This document shows positions 24,719-33,200 of a stretch of 37,554 nucleotides of DNA, piece after piece. The number at the start of each line of letters is the position of its first letter. Position 1 is the first letter of the stretch. The stretch covers positions 1 to 37,554 of the forward strand of contig JAISXH010000061.1 of NCBI GenBank assembly GCA_031270825.1, given 5' to 3'. Source of the DNA: Bifidobacteriaceae bacterium (lineage in GTDB: Bacteria; Actinomycetota; Actinomycetes; Actinomycetales; WQXJ01). The position numbers were made by a program, and so were the translations under genes. Below the pieces are notes generated by a model, which was not told the origin of the DNA, ran no database searches, and saw only the letters and a program-made list of their open reading frames with translations.

Positions 24719-25469
24719 AGGCGCGGTGTTCGGCATGCCAGTGTACGGCGAATTGGACTCACGTGTTGAGCGGCTCCGGGGGGGCCTGATCGTTTCCTGT
24801 CAGGCCTACCCCGGTGAGCCCATGAACCACGCGGCCACCATGACGCAGGTCGCGGCTTCGGTGGCGCTGGGTGGGGCCGCCGCTGTGCGTGTCCAGGGGC
24901 CCGAAGTGGTCGCACAGGTCCGTGAAACCGTTGCCATACCTGTCATTGGCCTGTGGAAACGCGGCGACGCCCCCGTCTTCATCACTCCAGGCCTGGACGA
25001 TGCCCTGGCCGTCTACCAGGCTGGCGCCGACGTGGTGGCGCTTGACGGCACATCCCGGACGCGGCCCGACGGGCTGACCCTCGAACAGACGATCCGCCGT
25101 TTCAAACAGCAGGCCGACGCGCCCGTGATGGCCGATTGCGGCAGCCTCGATGACGCGCGGCGGGCCGAAGACGCCGGCGCCGACCTGATCGGCACCACCC
25201 TGTCCGGCTACACCGGCGCCCGTCCACTCATCGACGGGCCAGACTTTGAGTTGGTCTCAGCTATCGCCGAACGCTGTTCCGTGCCAGTGGTGCTCGAGGG
25301 CCGCGTTGAGACTCCCGCACACATGCGCGAAGGGTTCGCTGCTGGAGCGTTCGCTGTCTGCGTCGGAACGGCCATCACCCATCCAGGCCGGATTACCGCA
25401 CGGTTTGTGCGTCAATTGGAGCAAATGACGGCCAGTACCGAGGGCCGCCAGACGTTGTGGCCAGCATGA
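24705..25469 (+). CDS. nanE: NanE-type N-acylglucosamine-6-phosphate 2-epimerase
   Basis: The 254-residue TIM-barrel enzyme converts ManNAc-6-phosphate to GlcNAc-6-phosphate in sialic-acid and ManNAc use. Diagnostic parts are LRGGLIVSCQAYPGEPMN near residue 25, AVRVQGPE, IPVIGLWKR, VVALDGTSRTRPDG, MADCGSLDDA, LIGTTLSGYTG and the C-terminal VVLEGRVETPAHMREGF-GAFAVCVGTAITHP. NanE usually starts only a few residues before LRGGLIVSCQ, so the first 20-25 residues here are extra. ATG 24705 and ATG 24735 are both possible and neither has a good ribosome binding site. It is divergent from the ROK kinase and convergent with the GntR gene. Confidence 0.92.
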   Translation: MTTDEGAVFGMPVYGELDSRVERLRGGLIVSCQAYPGEPMNHAATMTQVAASVALGGAAAVRVQGPEVVAQVRETVAIPVIGLWKRGDAPVFITPGLDDALAVYQAGADVVALDGTSRTRPDGLTLEQTIRRFKQQADAPVMADCGSLDDARRAEDAGADLIGTTLSGYTGARPLIDGPDFELVSAIAERCSVPVVLEGRVETPAHMREGFAAGAFAVCVGTAITHPGRITARFVRQLEQMTASTEGRQTLWPA

Positions 25470-25567
25470 AAGGGTTGTCGGCTGTCACGGGCTCCCTGGT
25501 GGCACCCGGCTCCATGGGCGTTAACGCGGCGGGAGGGATCGAAGTGTGCCAGCGGGGCCAGCAGTGG

Positions 25568-26302
25568 TTAGGCACTGGGCGCAATGGGGTTGGGGGCCGC
25601 TAGGGATTCGTCTGATTCTGGTTCGAAGGTCAGCGAGTACAGGTCGCCGCGGCTGATTGCCTGAGTGTGCTCAATGACCTGGCGGGGCCCCGCGCGGGAA
25701 AACGTCTCGATTGCCAGGCATGGCGTGGATTCTGGGATAGACAGCCTCTCAGCAGTTTGCTTATCGGGGAGCATCGCCTGGATCACAAAGCGCCCGCGCG
25801 TCACTGTGACTCCGTATTTGGCCCGCAGAATCTCATACAGGGAGCCGTCAAGATCATGCCCCAACAGCCCCGGCAGCCGTTCAGCTGGGAGCGTGGCGCG
25901 CTCAATCGACAGCGGTTTGCCATCTCCGAGGCGCAGCCTCAGCAGATGATAGACGCGGGCGCCCTCATCCAGACCGAACAGCGCCAATTCGGCCGGATCG
26001 GCAAAGCCGACATCGGCGGAGATACACCGCGTGGTGGGCACCCGGCCGGACGCACGCATCAGTTCCGTGAAGCCCATCGCGGCAAAGGACCGGAACACTC
26101 GTGGTGTTGCGACAAATGTGCCCCGCCCGGGTGTGGCGGTGACGCGCCCCGAATCGAGCAGTATCTGCAGTGCGCGCCGCACTGTCATGGCCGAGACGCC
26201 GAACCGCGTGGCCAGCTCCCGTTCCCCCGGCAGGCGGTGCCCCGGCTCGTGAGAGTCAACCATTTGCGACAGCTCTTTCAGCACAAGCTCGTACTTGTGC
26301 AT
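25568..26302 (-). CDS. GntR-family (HutC/UTRA) transcriptional regulator
   Basis: The 244-residue protein has an N-terminal winged helix (KELSQMVDSHEPGHRLPGERELATRFGVSAMTVRRALQ..., residues about 8-65) ending GRGTFVA. A UTRA effector domain follows, with LLRLRLGDGKPLSIERATLP, LYEILRAKYGVTV and a C-terminal RGDLYSLTFEP. NagR-like members of this subfamily sense amino-sugar phosphates. Its position beside nanE and the ROK kinase suggests it controls them in response to GlcNAc-6-P or ManNAc-6-P, but its binding site is not proven. Confidence 0.88.
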   Translation of the reverse strand: MHKYELVLKELSQMVDSHEPGHRLPGERELATRFGVSAMTVRRALQILLDSGRVTATPGRGTFVATPRVFRSFAAMGFTELMRASGRVPTTRCISADVGFADPAELALFGLDEGARVYHLLRLRLGDGKPLSIERATLPAERLPGLLGHDLDGSLYEILRAKYGVTVTRGRFVIQAMLPDKQTAERLSIPESTPCLAIETFSRAGPRQVIEHTQAISRGDLYSLTFEPESDESLAAPNPIAPSA

Positions 26303-26484
26303 ACGGTCACCATGCCCTTGTCTCTTAGCCTCGATCCACCGATCCCGGTTCGCCGGTCACGGCGTCCTTAACCGGGAAATGCCTTCCTGACCTGGGAGAA
26401 TGTTAGTGTCGAAGTCAGCATCGAACCAGGAAAGGGAGGCATCCCGGAGATGCAATCGTCTCACAGCCCAGAACTGGCCCGCGT

Positions 26485-27858
26485 CTATGACGCGCGGCCC
26501 AGCAGGATGCGAACCTCTGCCGCGATGGTGACGCTGCCGGTGGCCAGCACGCCGGTGGCGAGCGGCGCCGGCGAGTTTCCGGAGTCGATCTGGGCCAGCT
26601 CGATCGCCCGGACCAGGGCGTCATCAAGGCGTTCGACCACTTCGACGCGGTCGGCGCCGAACACCTCGCGCGCCACCTCCCCTAACACTTCCGGTTCGAG
26701 AGCTCGGGGCGAGGTCGAGCGGGTGACGACGACCTGGCGAAGCACCGGCTCCAACACGCCCAGCAGGCCCTCCGCGTCCTTGTCGCCGAGGATGCCGATC
26801 AGGCCGATCAAGGGGAAGGGGAAAGCCTCGTCGACGGCGTCGGCCAAGGCCTCGGCGCCGGCCACGTTGTGGGCGGCGTCCACCAGCACGGTGGGCAACT
26901 GACTGACGACTTCGATGCGGCCGGGCGAAACGGCGCTGGCCATACCCTCAAGGTAAGCGGCGCCGGGAAGTGGATCGGCGGCATCGGACATCAACAACTC
27001 GACGGCGGCGGCGGCCACAGCGGCGTTGTCCGCCTGATGGGCGCCGAACATGCCCAATGGGACCTCTTCATATTCGCCGGCCAGACCGCGCAGACGGACC
27101 ACTTGGCCGCCCACGGCCAGCTCGCGGCCAAGGACCTCGAAATCCCGGCCCAGCCAATAGGCTGTGGCGCCGGCGTCAATCACAGCTTCTTCTAGGACCT
27201 TGGCCGCGGCCGGGGGCTGACGGCCGAAAACGGCTCGCGTGCGGATGATCCCGGCCTTCTCCGCGGCGATCTCCTCTAGCGATGAGCCCAGCCATTGCTC
27301 ATGGTCACGGCTGATCGGGGTAATCACTTGAACCGATGATTGGACCACGTTGGTGGCGTCCCAGCGCCCTCCCATGCCAACCTCGATGATCGCCATGTCG
27401 ACGGGAGCGTCCGCGAACGCCACCAACCCCAGCACAGTCAGCACCTCGAAGAAGCTCATCTTGGGGCCGCCGGCCGCCACCGACCTTTGATCCACCAGGT
27501 CCACCACTGCGGAAACCAACGACCAGGCGTCCAGAAAATCGGCACGGCTGATCGGCTGGCCGTCAATGGCGATCCGCTCGCGCACCGAAGTCAGATGCGG
27601 TGAAGTAAACAATCCCGTACGCAGCCCGTGCGCCCGCACCAGTGATTCCGTGATCCGCGCTGTCGAGGTCTTGCCATTGGTGCCCGCCACATGGATCACC
27701 TGGTAAGCGCGTTGGGGCTCGCCCAGCAGGTCCACGGCGGCGCGCACGCGGTCGGTGGTGGGCTCGAAATCATGTTCCGGGGCCCTTTTCAAAATCTCCC
27801 GGTAAACCCCTTGGACCTGGTCTTCCAGCGCCTCGTCGGGCTGGCGGCGGCGGGTCAT
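26485..27858 (-). CDS. folC: Bifunctional folylpolyglutamate synthase / dihydrofolate synthase
   Basis: The 457-residue Mur-ligase-fold enzyme adds glutamate to folates in the cytosol. The P-loop IHVAGTNGKTSTARITE (about residues 54-70), the substrate loop LFTSPHLTSVRERI, SFFEVLTVLGLVAFA, EVGMGGRWDATNVV and HNVAGAEAL are all present. GGAGGA lies directly before the ATG, inside the end of the upstream XRE-cupin gene, with a 4-bp overlap (ATGA). In many Actinobacteria folC lies between valS and ndk; here ndk is about 1.8 kb away and divergent. Confidence 0.95.
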   Translation of the reverse strand: MTRRRQPDEALEDQVQGVYREILKRAPEHDFEPTTDRVRAAVDLLGEPQRAYQVIHVAGTNGKTSTARITESLVRAHGLRTGLFTSPHLTSVRERIAIDGQPISRADFLDAWSLVSAVVDLVDQRSVAAGGPKMSFFEVLTVLGLVAFADAPVDMAIIEVGMGGRWDATNVVQSSVQVITPISRDHEQWLGSSLEEIAAEKAGIIRTRAVFGRQPPAAAKVLEEAVIDAGATAYWLGRDFEVLGRELAVGGQVVRLRGLAGEYEEVPLGMFGAHQADNAAVAAAAVELLMSDAADPLPGAAYLEGMASAVSPGRIEVVSQLPTVLVDAAHNVAGAEALADAVDEAFPFPLIGLIGILGDKDAEGLLGVLEPVLRQVVVTRSTSPRALEPEVLGEVAREVFGADRVEVVERLDDALVRAIELAQIDSGNSPAPLATGVLATGSVTIAAEVRILLGRAS

Positions 27859-28529
27859 TCCTCCACCATCGAATCGGGGTAGGCGGTCACCGACAGGAAA
27901 CGGGCGGGCAGGCGCACCAGGTCCACCGGCCCGTGCGGCCCCTCGCCGTCGAACTGGAGCGCGTCGCCAGGACGCATGGTGTAGGTGTCCTCGCCGTGGG
28001 CGTAAACCATGGTCCCCTCGAGCATGTAGAGCAGTTCCGTGCCCGAATGTTGGAACATCGGGAAGACCTCCGATGACGTGTCCAGGGTCACCAGCACAGC
28101 CTCCATCCGCTTGTGTGGCCCTCGTAAAGAGCCCAGCACTTCATAGAGGTGACCCTGACGCGATCCCCGTCGGATGATCTTGGCGCCGTGGCCAGACGGC
28201 ACGAACACCGCCTCCGATTCGACCGCCACGCCCCGGAACAGGGAAGTGACCGGCACCTCAAGGCCCTCGGCCAAGGCGGCCACCGTCGCCAACGAACAAG
28301 ACGTCTGGGCGTTCTCGATCTTCGACAGCATCGCTTTGGAGATGCCGCAGCGCTCGGCCGCCGCGCCGATCGTCCACCCCTGGGCCTGCCTGACGGCCCG
28401 CACTTGGGCGCCGATCGCCGCTTTGAGCTCGTCATGCAGGGCCTCTGGCGAGGGCGCTGGCGCAGGGTGCGCCTCGCCGCCAGCCCCGACTGGCCTGGTC
28501 TGCCCGTTGTCGGCGGTCCCTGCGGTCAT
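27855..28529 (-). CDS. XRE-family regulator with C-terminal cupin domain
   Basis: The 224-residue protein has an XRE helix-turn-helix at about residues 35-90 (IGAQVRAVRQAQGWTIGAAAERCGISKAMLSKIENAQTSCSL). A cupin_2 sensor domain follows at about 140-215, with SGTELLYMLEGTMVYAHGEDTYTMRPGDALQF. Such regulators usually control amine, amino-acid or alcohol metabolism. I chose ATG 28529 because upstream sequence is Arg-rich and not family-like. Its stop overlaps the folC start by 4 bp, so the two are cotranscribed. Coupling of this regulator type with folC is unusual. Confidence 0.88.
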   Translation of the reverse strand: MTAGTADNGQTRPVGAGGEAHPAPAPSPEALHDELKAAIGAQVRAVRQAQGWTIGAAAERCGISKAMLSKIENAQTSCSLATVAALAEGLEVPVTSLFRGVAVESEAVFVPSGHGAKIIRRGSRQGHLYEVLGSLRGPHKRMEAVLVTLDTSSEVFPMFQHSGTELLYMLEGTMVYAHGEDTYTMRPGDALQFDGEGPHGPVDLVRLPARFLSVTAYPDSMVEE

Positions 28530-28639
28530 CCGCCCATGATAGAGGCGCCGCCGCCGATGCCGTCCGTTCTCCCGTCCGGCCGTTCCCCTCCGGCTATTTA
28601 GGCCAAAGCCCACCAGTTCTAGCCGCCTCGGCCACAGGC

Positions 28640-29276
28640 GTGGGCGGCACCACGTCCGTGACAAGCTCCACTCCAAGCGACGACTCTACCTGCGTCCAGC
28701 TCAACCCTGACTCAGGTCAGCCCTACTGGGTCGGGCAGGCATCACCGGAGCTGTCGAACGCGGCCCAGGAGTTCCAGGAGCAGGCGGACGCTCACACCGA
28801 TTCACCCCGAGGCGTCAATTACTGCACCCATTACGAGGGCCTTGTTCTGTTTGCCTCGGCAAAGGCCACGGCCGAAGCCATGGAATCTGTCGCCGATGTC
28901 TCAAGCAGATATCCCTCGGTAGAAGTGACAGTCGAGCAGGGCGGTCTTTCTCTAGAGGAAATCAACGCTGCGGTGACTTCGGTCGCATCGCAAACACAAA
29001 ACACTCCAGGAATAGTCAGCGTCGGACCCAACATCACCACAGGTGGGATCGAGATCGGCATTGATGGTACGCAGATCAACCAAGAGCAGGCCCAGCAGAC
29101 TGTAGTATCTCTCCTCTCAAGAACCCCATTGGCCCCAGAACAGCTCCCAATCAGCTTCGTCACACAAACCGGCACTTACACCAATTCTACCCGGGCTGCC
29201 GATTTTTCGCCTTACGCCATGGGGGCCGAACTTCTCTTCACCCTCTCCGGGACCACTGCTGCCTGCTCCGCAGGTG
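28640..29276 (+). pseudogene. Remnant of a secreted trypsin-like protease (prodomain and start of the catalytic domain)
   Basis: The frame from 28640 encodes a polar, Thr/Ser/Gln-rich sequence with codon use clearly less GC-rich than its neighbours. The middle (RYPSVEVTVEQGG, TPGIVSVGPNITTGGIEIGID) resembles protease prodomains of the alpha-lytic/streptogrisin kind. The end (TRAADFSPYAMGAELLFTL then TAACSAG) resembles the first strand of an S1 catalytic domain, where the family has a Cys followed by the His-containing motif. The His, Asp and Ser region is missing; an 18-bp palindrome follows directly. No start codon with signal peptide is visible in front, so both ends look truncated. The frame stays open to 29644, but that part does not look related. 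Protease ancestry is an inference from weak similarity. Confidence 0.45.
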
Positions 29277-29315
29277 ACTGTTCAGGGTGTGGCTACCAGC
29301 CACACCCTGAACAGT
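29277..29315. repeat. 18-bp perfect inverted repeat with 3-nt loop, at the protease break point
   Basis: ACTGTTCAGGGTGTGGCT (29277-29294), ACC, then AGCCACACCCTGAACAGT (29298-29315). The arms are exact reverse complements, and two further base pairs form beyond one mismatch. It could be a strong terminator. It could also be two abutting insertion-sequence ends, as in a footprint or circle junction. No U-tract follows. Confidence 0.9.
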
Positions 29316-29684
29316 TACGTCGCAAGCTGATGGATCTGCAGGTGGGGCCTGCTTCACTCAGGCGCGGCTCAACCCCTTCGACGCTCCCGGGGGTGCCGCC
29401 GTCGGCGTCGACACCGACCGGAAATGGATCCGGATCTCAGGCCGGGCTCGTGGCGGCGCGCCATCGGCGACACAGCCCGCCAGGCGCTGTCGCCCCACAC
29501 CACCTGACGCCCAAAACCCGCCCAAAACCCCAGACCACAACCCGGAAACCGCCAGACCCGGTCAAACTCGGGTATGCCGACATCGCGCCTGCTCCCACCA
29601 GCGAGGCCGCCCCCAACATCGGCATAGCCGACGCACCGGCATAGTGCGCCCATCACCGCTGGCCCGCGCCGCTAGGCTCGGAGG
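29316..29684. other. Gene-free stretch between the protease remnant and ndk
   Basis: These 369 bases are Pro/Arg-rich in every open frame. The short frame NPFDAPGGAAVGVDTDRKW near 29365-29425 on the plus strand looks protein-like and may be debris of an inserted element, but I could not match it. TAGGCT at 29673-29678, about 7 bases before the ndk ATG, is a candidate -10 box. Confidence 0.4.
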
Positions 29685-30149
29685 ATGCCACAAACCGAAC
29701 AAGCAGTTGAGCAAGTCTTGGTCCTGGTCAAGCCAGATGGCGTGGCCCGTGGCCTGATCGGCCAGGTCATCTCCCGGGCGGAGGCGCGCGGCTACAAAGT
29801 TGTGCGCCTGTCGTTGTGTCAAGCCACCCCCGCACTGCTGGCCGAGCATTACGCCGAGCACGTCGCCAAGCCCTTCTATCCCTCGCTGGTTCAGTACATG
29901 ACATCCGGCCCGGTGGTCGCCCTGGTGCTTGAAGGCGCTCAGGTGATCGCCGCCTTCAGGACCATGGCCGGCGCCACAGACCCCATCAAAGCGGCGCCCG
30001 GAACCATCCGGGGCGACTTCGGCCGCGACTGGGGCACTGGCGAAATCCAGAACATCGTCCACGCCTCGGATTCCCCCGCCTCGGCCGCCCGCGAGATCGC
30101 GATTTGGTTCCCCGACCCTTGGTCATCGCAGCCGGAAGAGGAAGAGTGA
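29685..30149 (+). CDS. ndk: Nucleoside diphosphate kinase
   Basis: The 154-residue enzyme moves the gamma-phosphate of ATP to other nucleoside diphosphates through a phospho-histidine. LVLVKPDGVARGLIGQVISR and HYAEHVAKPFYPSLVQYMTSGPVVALVLEG are present. GTIRGDFGRDWGTGEIQNIVHASDSPASAAREI contains the catalytic His at residue 126. The C-terminus is an acidic EEEE tail. GGAGG touches the ATG, too close to act as a normal ribosome binding site, and a TAGGCT element 7 bases upstream suggests a leaderless transcript. Confidence 0.96.
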   Translation: MPQTEQAVEQVLVLVKPDGVARGLIGQVISRAEARGYKVVRLSLCQATPALLAEHYAEHVAKPFYPSLVQYMTSGPVVALVLEGAQVIAAFRTMAGATDPIKAAPGTIRGDFGRDWGTGEIQNIVHASDSPASAAREIAIWFPDPWSSQPEEEE

Positions 30150-30162
30150 CGCCAAGTCTGTG

Positions 30163-30209
30163 AGCTAGCTGTACGTTAGCTGGGAGTTACCAGAAAGGGG
30201 CCTGTCCCC
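30163..30209. terminator. Short hairpins between convergent ndk and smc
   Basis: AGCTAGC (30163-30169) and GTTAGCT (30175-30181) form a 7-bp stem with one mismatch. GGGG-CCTGT-CCCC (30197-30209) is followed by ATTTT on the plus strand and preceded by a short A-run. The second resembles widespread REP-like GGGGACAGGCCCC palindromes and may serve as terminator for both genes. Confidence 0.45.
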
Positions 30210-30216
30210 ATTTTGG

Positions 30217-33200
30217 TTAGGGGTCGCGGAGGCGTTGGGAGATGACGGTGGAGACGCCGTCATCTCGCATGGTGACGCCGTATAGGGCGTCGGCGATTTC
30301 CATCGAGCGCTTCTGGTGGGTCACCATCAGCACCTGCGAATCGGCGCGGAGTTCGGCGACGATCGTCAGCAGACGGCCCAGGTTGGTTTCATCGAGGGCG
30401 GCTTCGACCTCGTCCATGACATAGAACGGCGACGGCCGAGCCATGAAAATAGCCAGCGTGAAAGCGACCGCGACCAGGGAGCGTTCGCCGCCGGACAGCA
30501 GCGACAGGCGTTTGACCGCCTTGCCGGCCGGACGCGCCTCGATGTCGACCCCGGTGGCCAGCCAGTCGGTCGGCTCGGTCGCGATCAAGCGGCCCTCGCC
30601 GCCGGGGAAGAGGCGGGCGAATACCGTGGTGAAAGCCTCTTGAGTGTCCTGGAACGCGGCCGCGAAGACCTGCTCCACGCGAGCGTCGATCTCTCGCACC
30701 ACTTTGGCCAAATCCGCCCGGGAACGCTTGATGTCGTCAAGCCCCCGGCTCAAGAAGTCGTGCCGTTCCTCCAGGGCTGCGAACTCCTCCAGCGCCAGCG
30801 GGTTGACCCGCCCTAGGGCCGCCAACTCCCGCTGCGCCCGGCGCAGCCGTTTCTCCTGTTCCGCGCGGACATAGGCGCGCGGCTCCGCTTCCGGCTCAGA
30901 TGGCTCGGGAATGGGCTGGTCGGGGCCGTACTCCTGGCGCAAGTCGTCCAGGGTCAGGCCGAATTCCGCCAACGCGTTGGCCGCGACCGCCTCCAGCTTG
31001 GCGGCGCCAGCCGCGCGGACCATCTCATCGCGGTGGACCTCGCTGGTGATTTCGGTCAGCTCGGCCCGCAACTGGTCGATCCCGGCCCGCAGCGCCGCCA
31101 GTTCTGTCTCGCGTTCAACTCGCTGTTGCTCCAAGCGGTCCCGCTGGTCGCGCGCGCCCTGGCCGGCATGACCGACCGCAGTCTCGAGGCGCCCGGCGAC
31201 TCGCTCGACTGCCAGCGCCACCTGCGCCTGAGCGGCCCGCCGTTGGGCCCGTTCCCGGGCCTTCAATTCGGCCTGACGCTCGGTTTCGGCGGCCCGCTTG
31301 GTGGCCTCGATCCTGGTCTCCAGCGCCTCCAGTCGTTGCCCCAAGGCGCGGGCGTCGAGTGTGGCCTCGGTCAGCGCCTGACGCCCGGTCAGGGCCTCGG
31401 CGGAGAGCCGGTCCCGTTGCGCCGGGTCCGGTTCCGCCAGCGGCGGCCCGATGCCGTGCCCGGGGCTCCCAGCCGTCTCCTCGCCCCCGGCGTTGTCGCC
31501 GGCGTTGTTTCCGGCGGTCGCGGCTTGAAGGTCGGCGTTGAGGGCCTCCAGCGCCGATTGGTCCTGGTCCAGGGCGGCATTGGCCTCATCGAGGCGGCCG
31601 CGGACCTTGTCGGCGAGGTCGCGCTGCGACCCGGCAGTGGCCGCCAGATGACCGAGCCGGTCCGCCACCGCCGAGTGTTTGGCGTCTGATTGGGTCAGGG
31701 CCTCCATGGTGGCGGCGACCGCTTGCTCGGCCTCGGCCAGGCGGGCCGAGGCCGCCTTCTTTTCGAAAGCAGTTGTTTCCAGGGTGGCCTGGGCGCCAAC
31801 CATGGTTGCCTCGGCCGCCCCCTGGGCGGCCGCCAATTCGATCGGGCTTTGGCCCTGGGTCGAGCCGCCGGCCGCGAAACTGGCGCTGAGCAAGTCGCCG
31901 TCTTTGGTGACGGCCCGCAACGTCGGATCGGCCGCCACCACTTGGCGGGCCTGCGCCAGGTTCTCTGTCAACACCGTGCTCCCCAGCAGGACGGCCAGGG
32001 CGCCGCCGATGGCCGGCGAACTGGTTTCGACGGCCGCCAGCGCCCAGCGCCCCGCCGGCGGCGGGTCGGCCGGTTGACCCAGGCCGGGTTGCTCGGTCAG
32101 GCCCCCCAGGACGGCGGCGTCGCCAGCGGCTTGGTCGGCCGGCCCCACCGGCCCGGCGCCGGGGTCTGTTGTGCCAATGACCAGGGCGGTGAAGCCCAGA
32201 TCCTCGGCCCGGGCCAGGCGCAGCGAGTCGACCGCGTCGCCCAGGGCCGCCACCGCCAGGGCCTCGGCGGCGGGTCCCAACGCGGCCGCGACAGCGGCCT
32301 CCCACCCCTGGTCGACCTGCAACAGCCCGGCCAAAGGCCCCAGCGTGCGAACCCGCTCGGCCAGGGCGGCCGAGGCGTCCTTGGCCGTCATCGCCAACGT
32401 CAGGGCATCGCGAGCGGCGCTGGCGCCAGCCAGCTCCGCCCGGGCCGCCGACTGCCGTTCGCGTAGCTCGGACAATTCGGCCTTGGCCAAATCCAGTTCC
32501 GCCGTGGCCCGCTCATGGTTGCGGTTGAGCGCTGTCTCGCCGTCTTCGACACCCGCGATCTGCTGTTCCAAGACCGTGAACTCCTGCTCGGCGGCGGCCC
32601 TGGCCGCCTCGGCGGCCTCAAGCTGATCGGCCAGGTGGGCGATCTCGGTCATGCGGCCCTCGACCCGCGAGCGGGCGGTGGCGACTTTGCCGGCCAGCGT
32701 CGCCAGCGACTCGCGCCTGTCGGCGACAGCCCGCAGGGCGGTCGCATAGCGTTCGTCCTCTTCACGGAAGGCCTGATCAGCCATTTGTGAAAGGTGACGG
32801 GCGGTGTCGACGGCCTGCTCGGCATCGGACAATTGGCTTTCCAACTCACGCTGCTCGGCCTCCAACTTGGCCGCCAGCGCCTCAAGTCCCTGGGTCGAAC
32901 CGGCGCCGGTGGCCCCCCCGGAAGGCAGATGGAACTCACCCTGGCCCAGCAGGCGGGCGCGCTCGGCCGCCAGATTGCGGGCGCCGCGAACTTTCTCCGC
33001 TAAAGCGGCCAGCCGGAAATGCAGTTCGGAAGCCTGGGACAGCTCCGGCACGGCCGAGGCGGCGGCTTGTTCCAGTTCCATCAGGCGGGTGCGGGACTCG
33101 GCCAACGTGGACTGCAAGTGTTGGCGATGCTCGTTCAGAGCGGTCTCGTCAGCGGCTTCGGCCTGGAGGGAGGCCTCCAGCTGGGCGGCGTCGTCGGCCA

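Noticed and set aside
25466-25603. 45-residue ORF starting at the nanE stop (ATGA overlap)
   Set aside because: The overlap suggests coupling, but the peptide has no motif, overlaps the end of the GntR gene and could be chance; not enough to call a gene.
26450-26902. 150-residue plus-strand frame with a possible ribosome binding site, antisense to folC
   Set aside because: GGGAGG is present upstream, but past the first 15 residues the frame is only the antisense of folC. At most it is the start of a gene cut off there.
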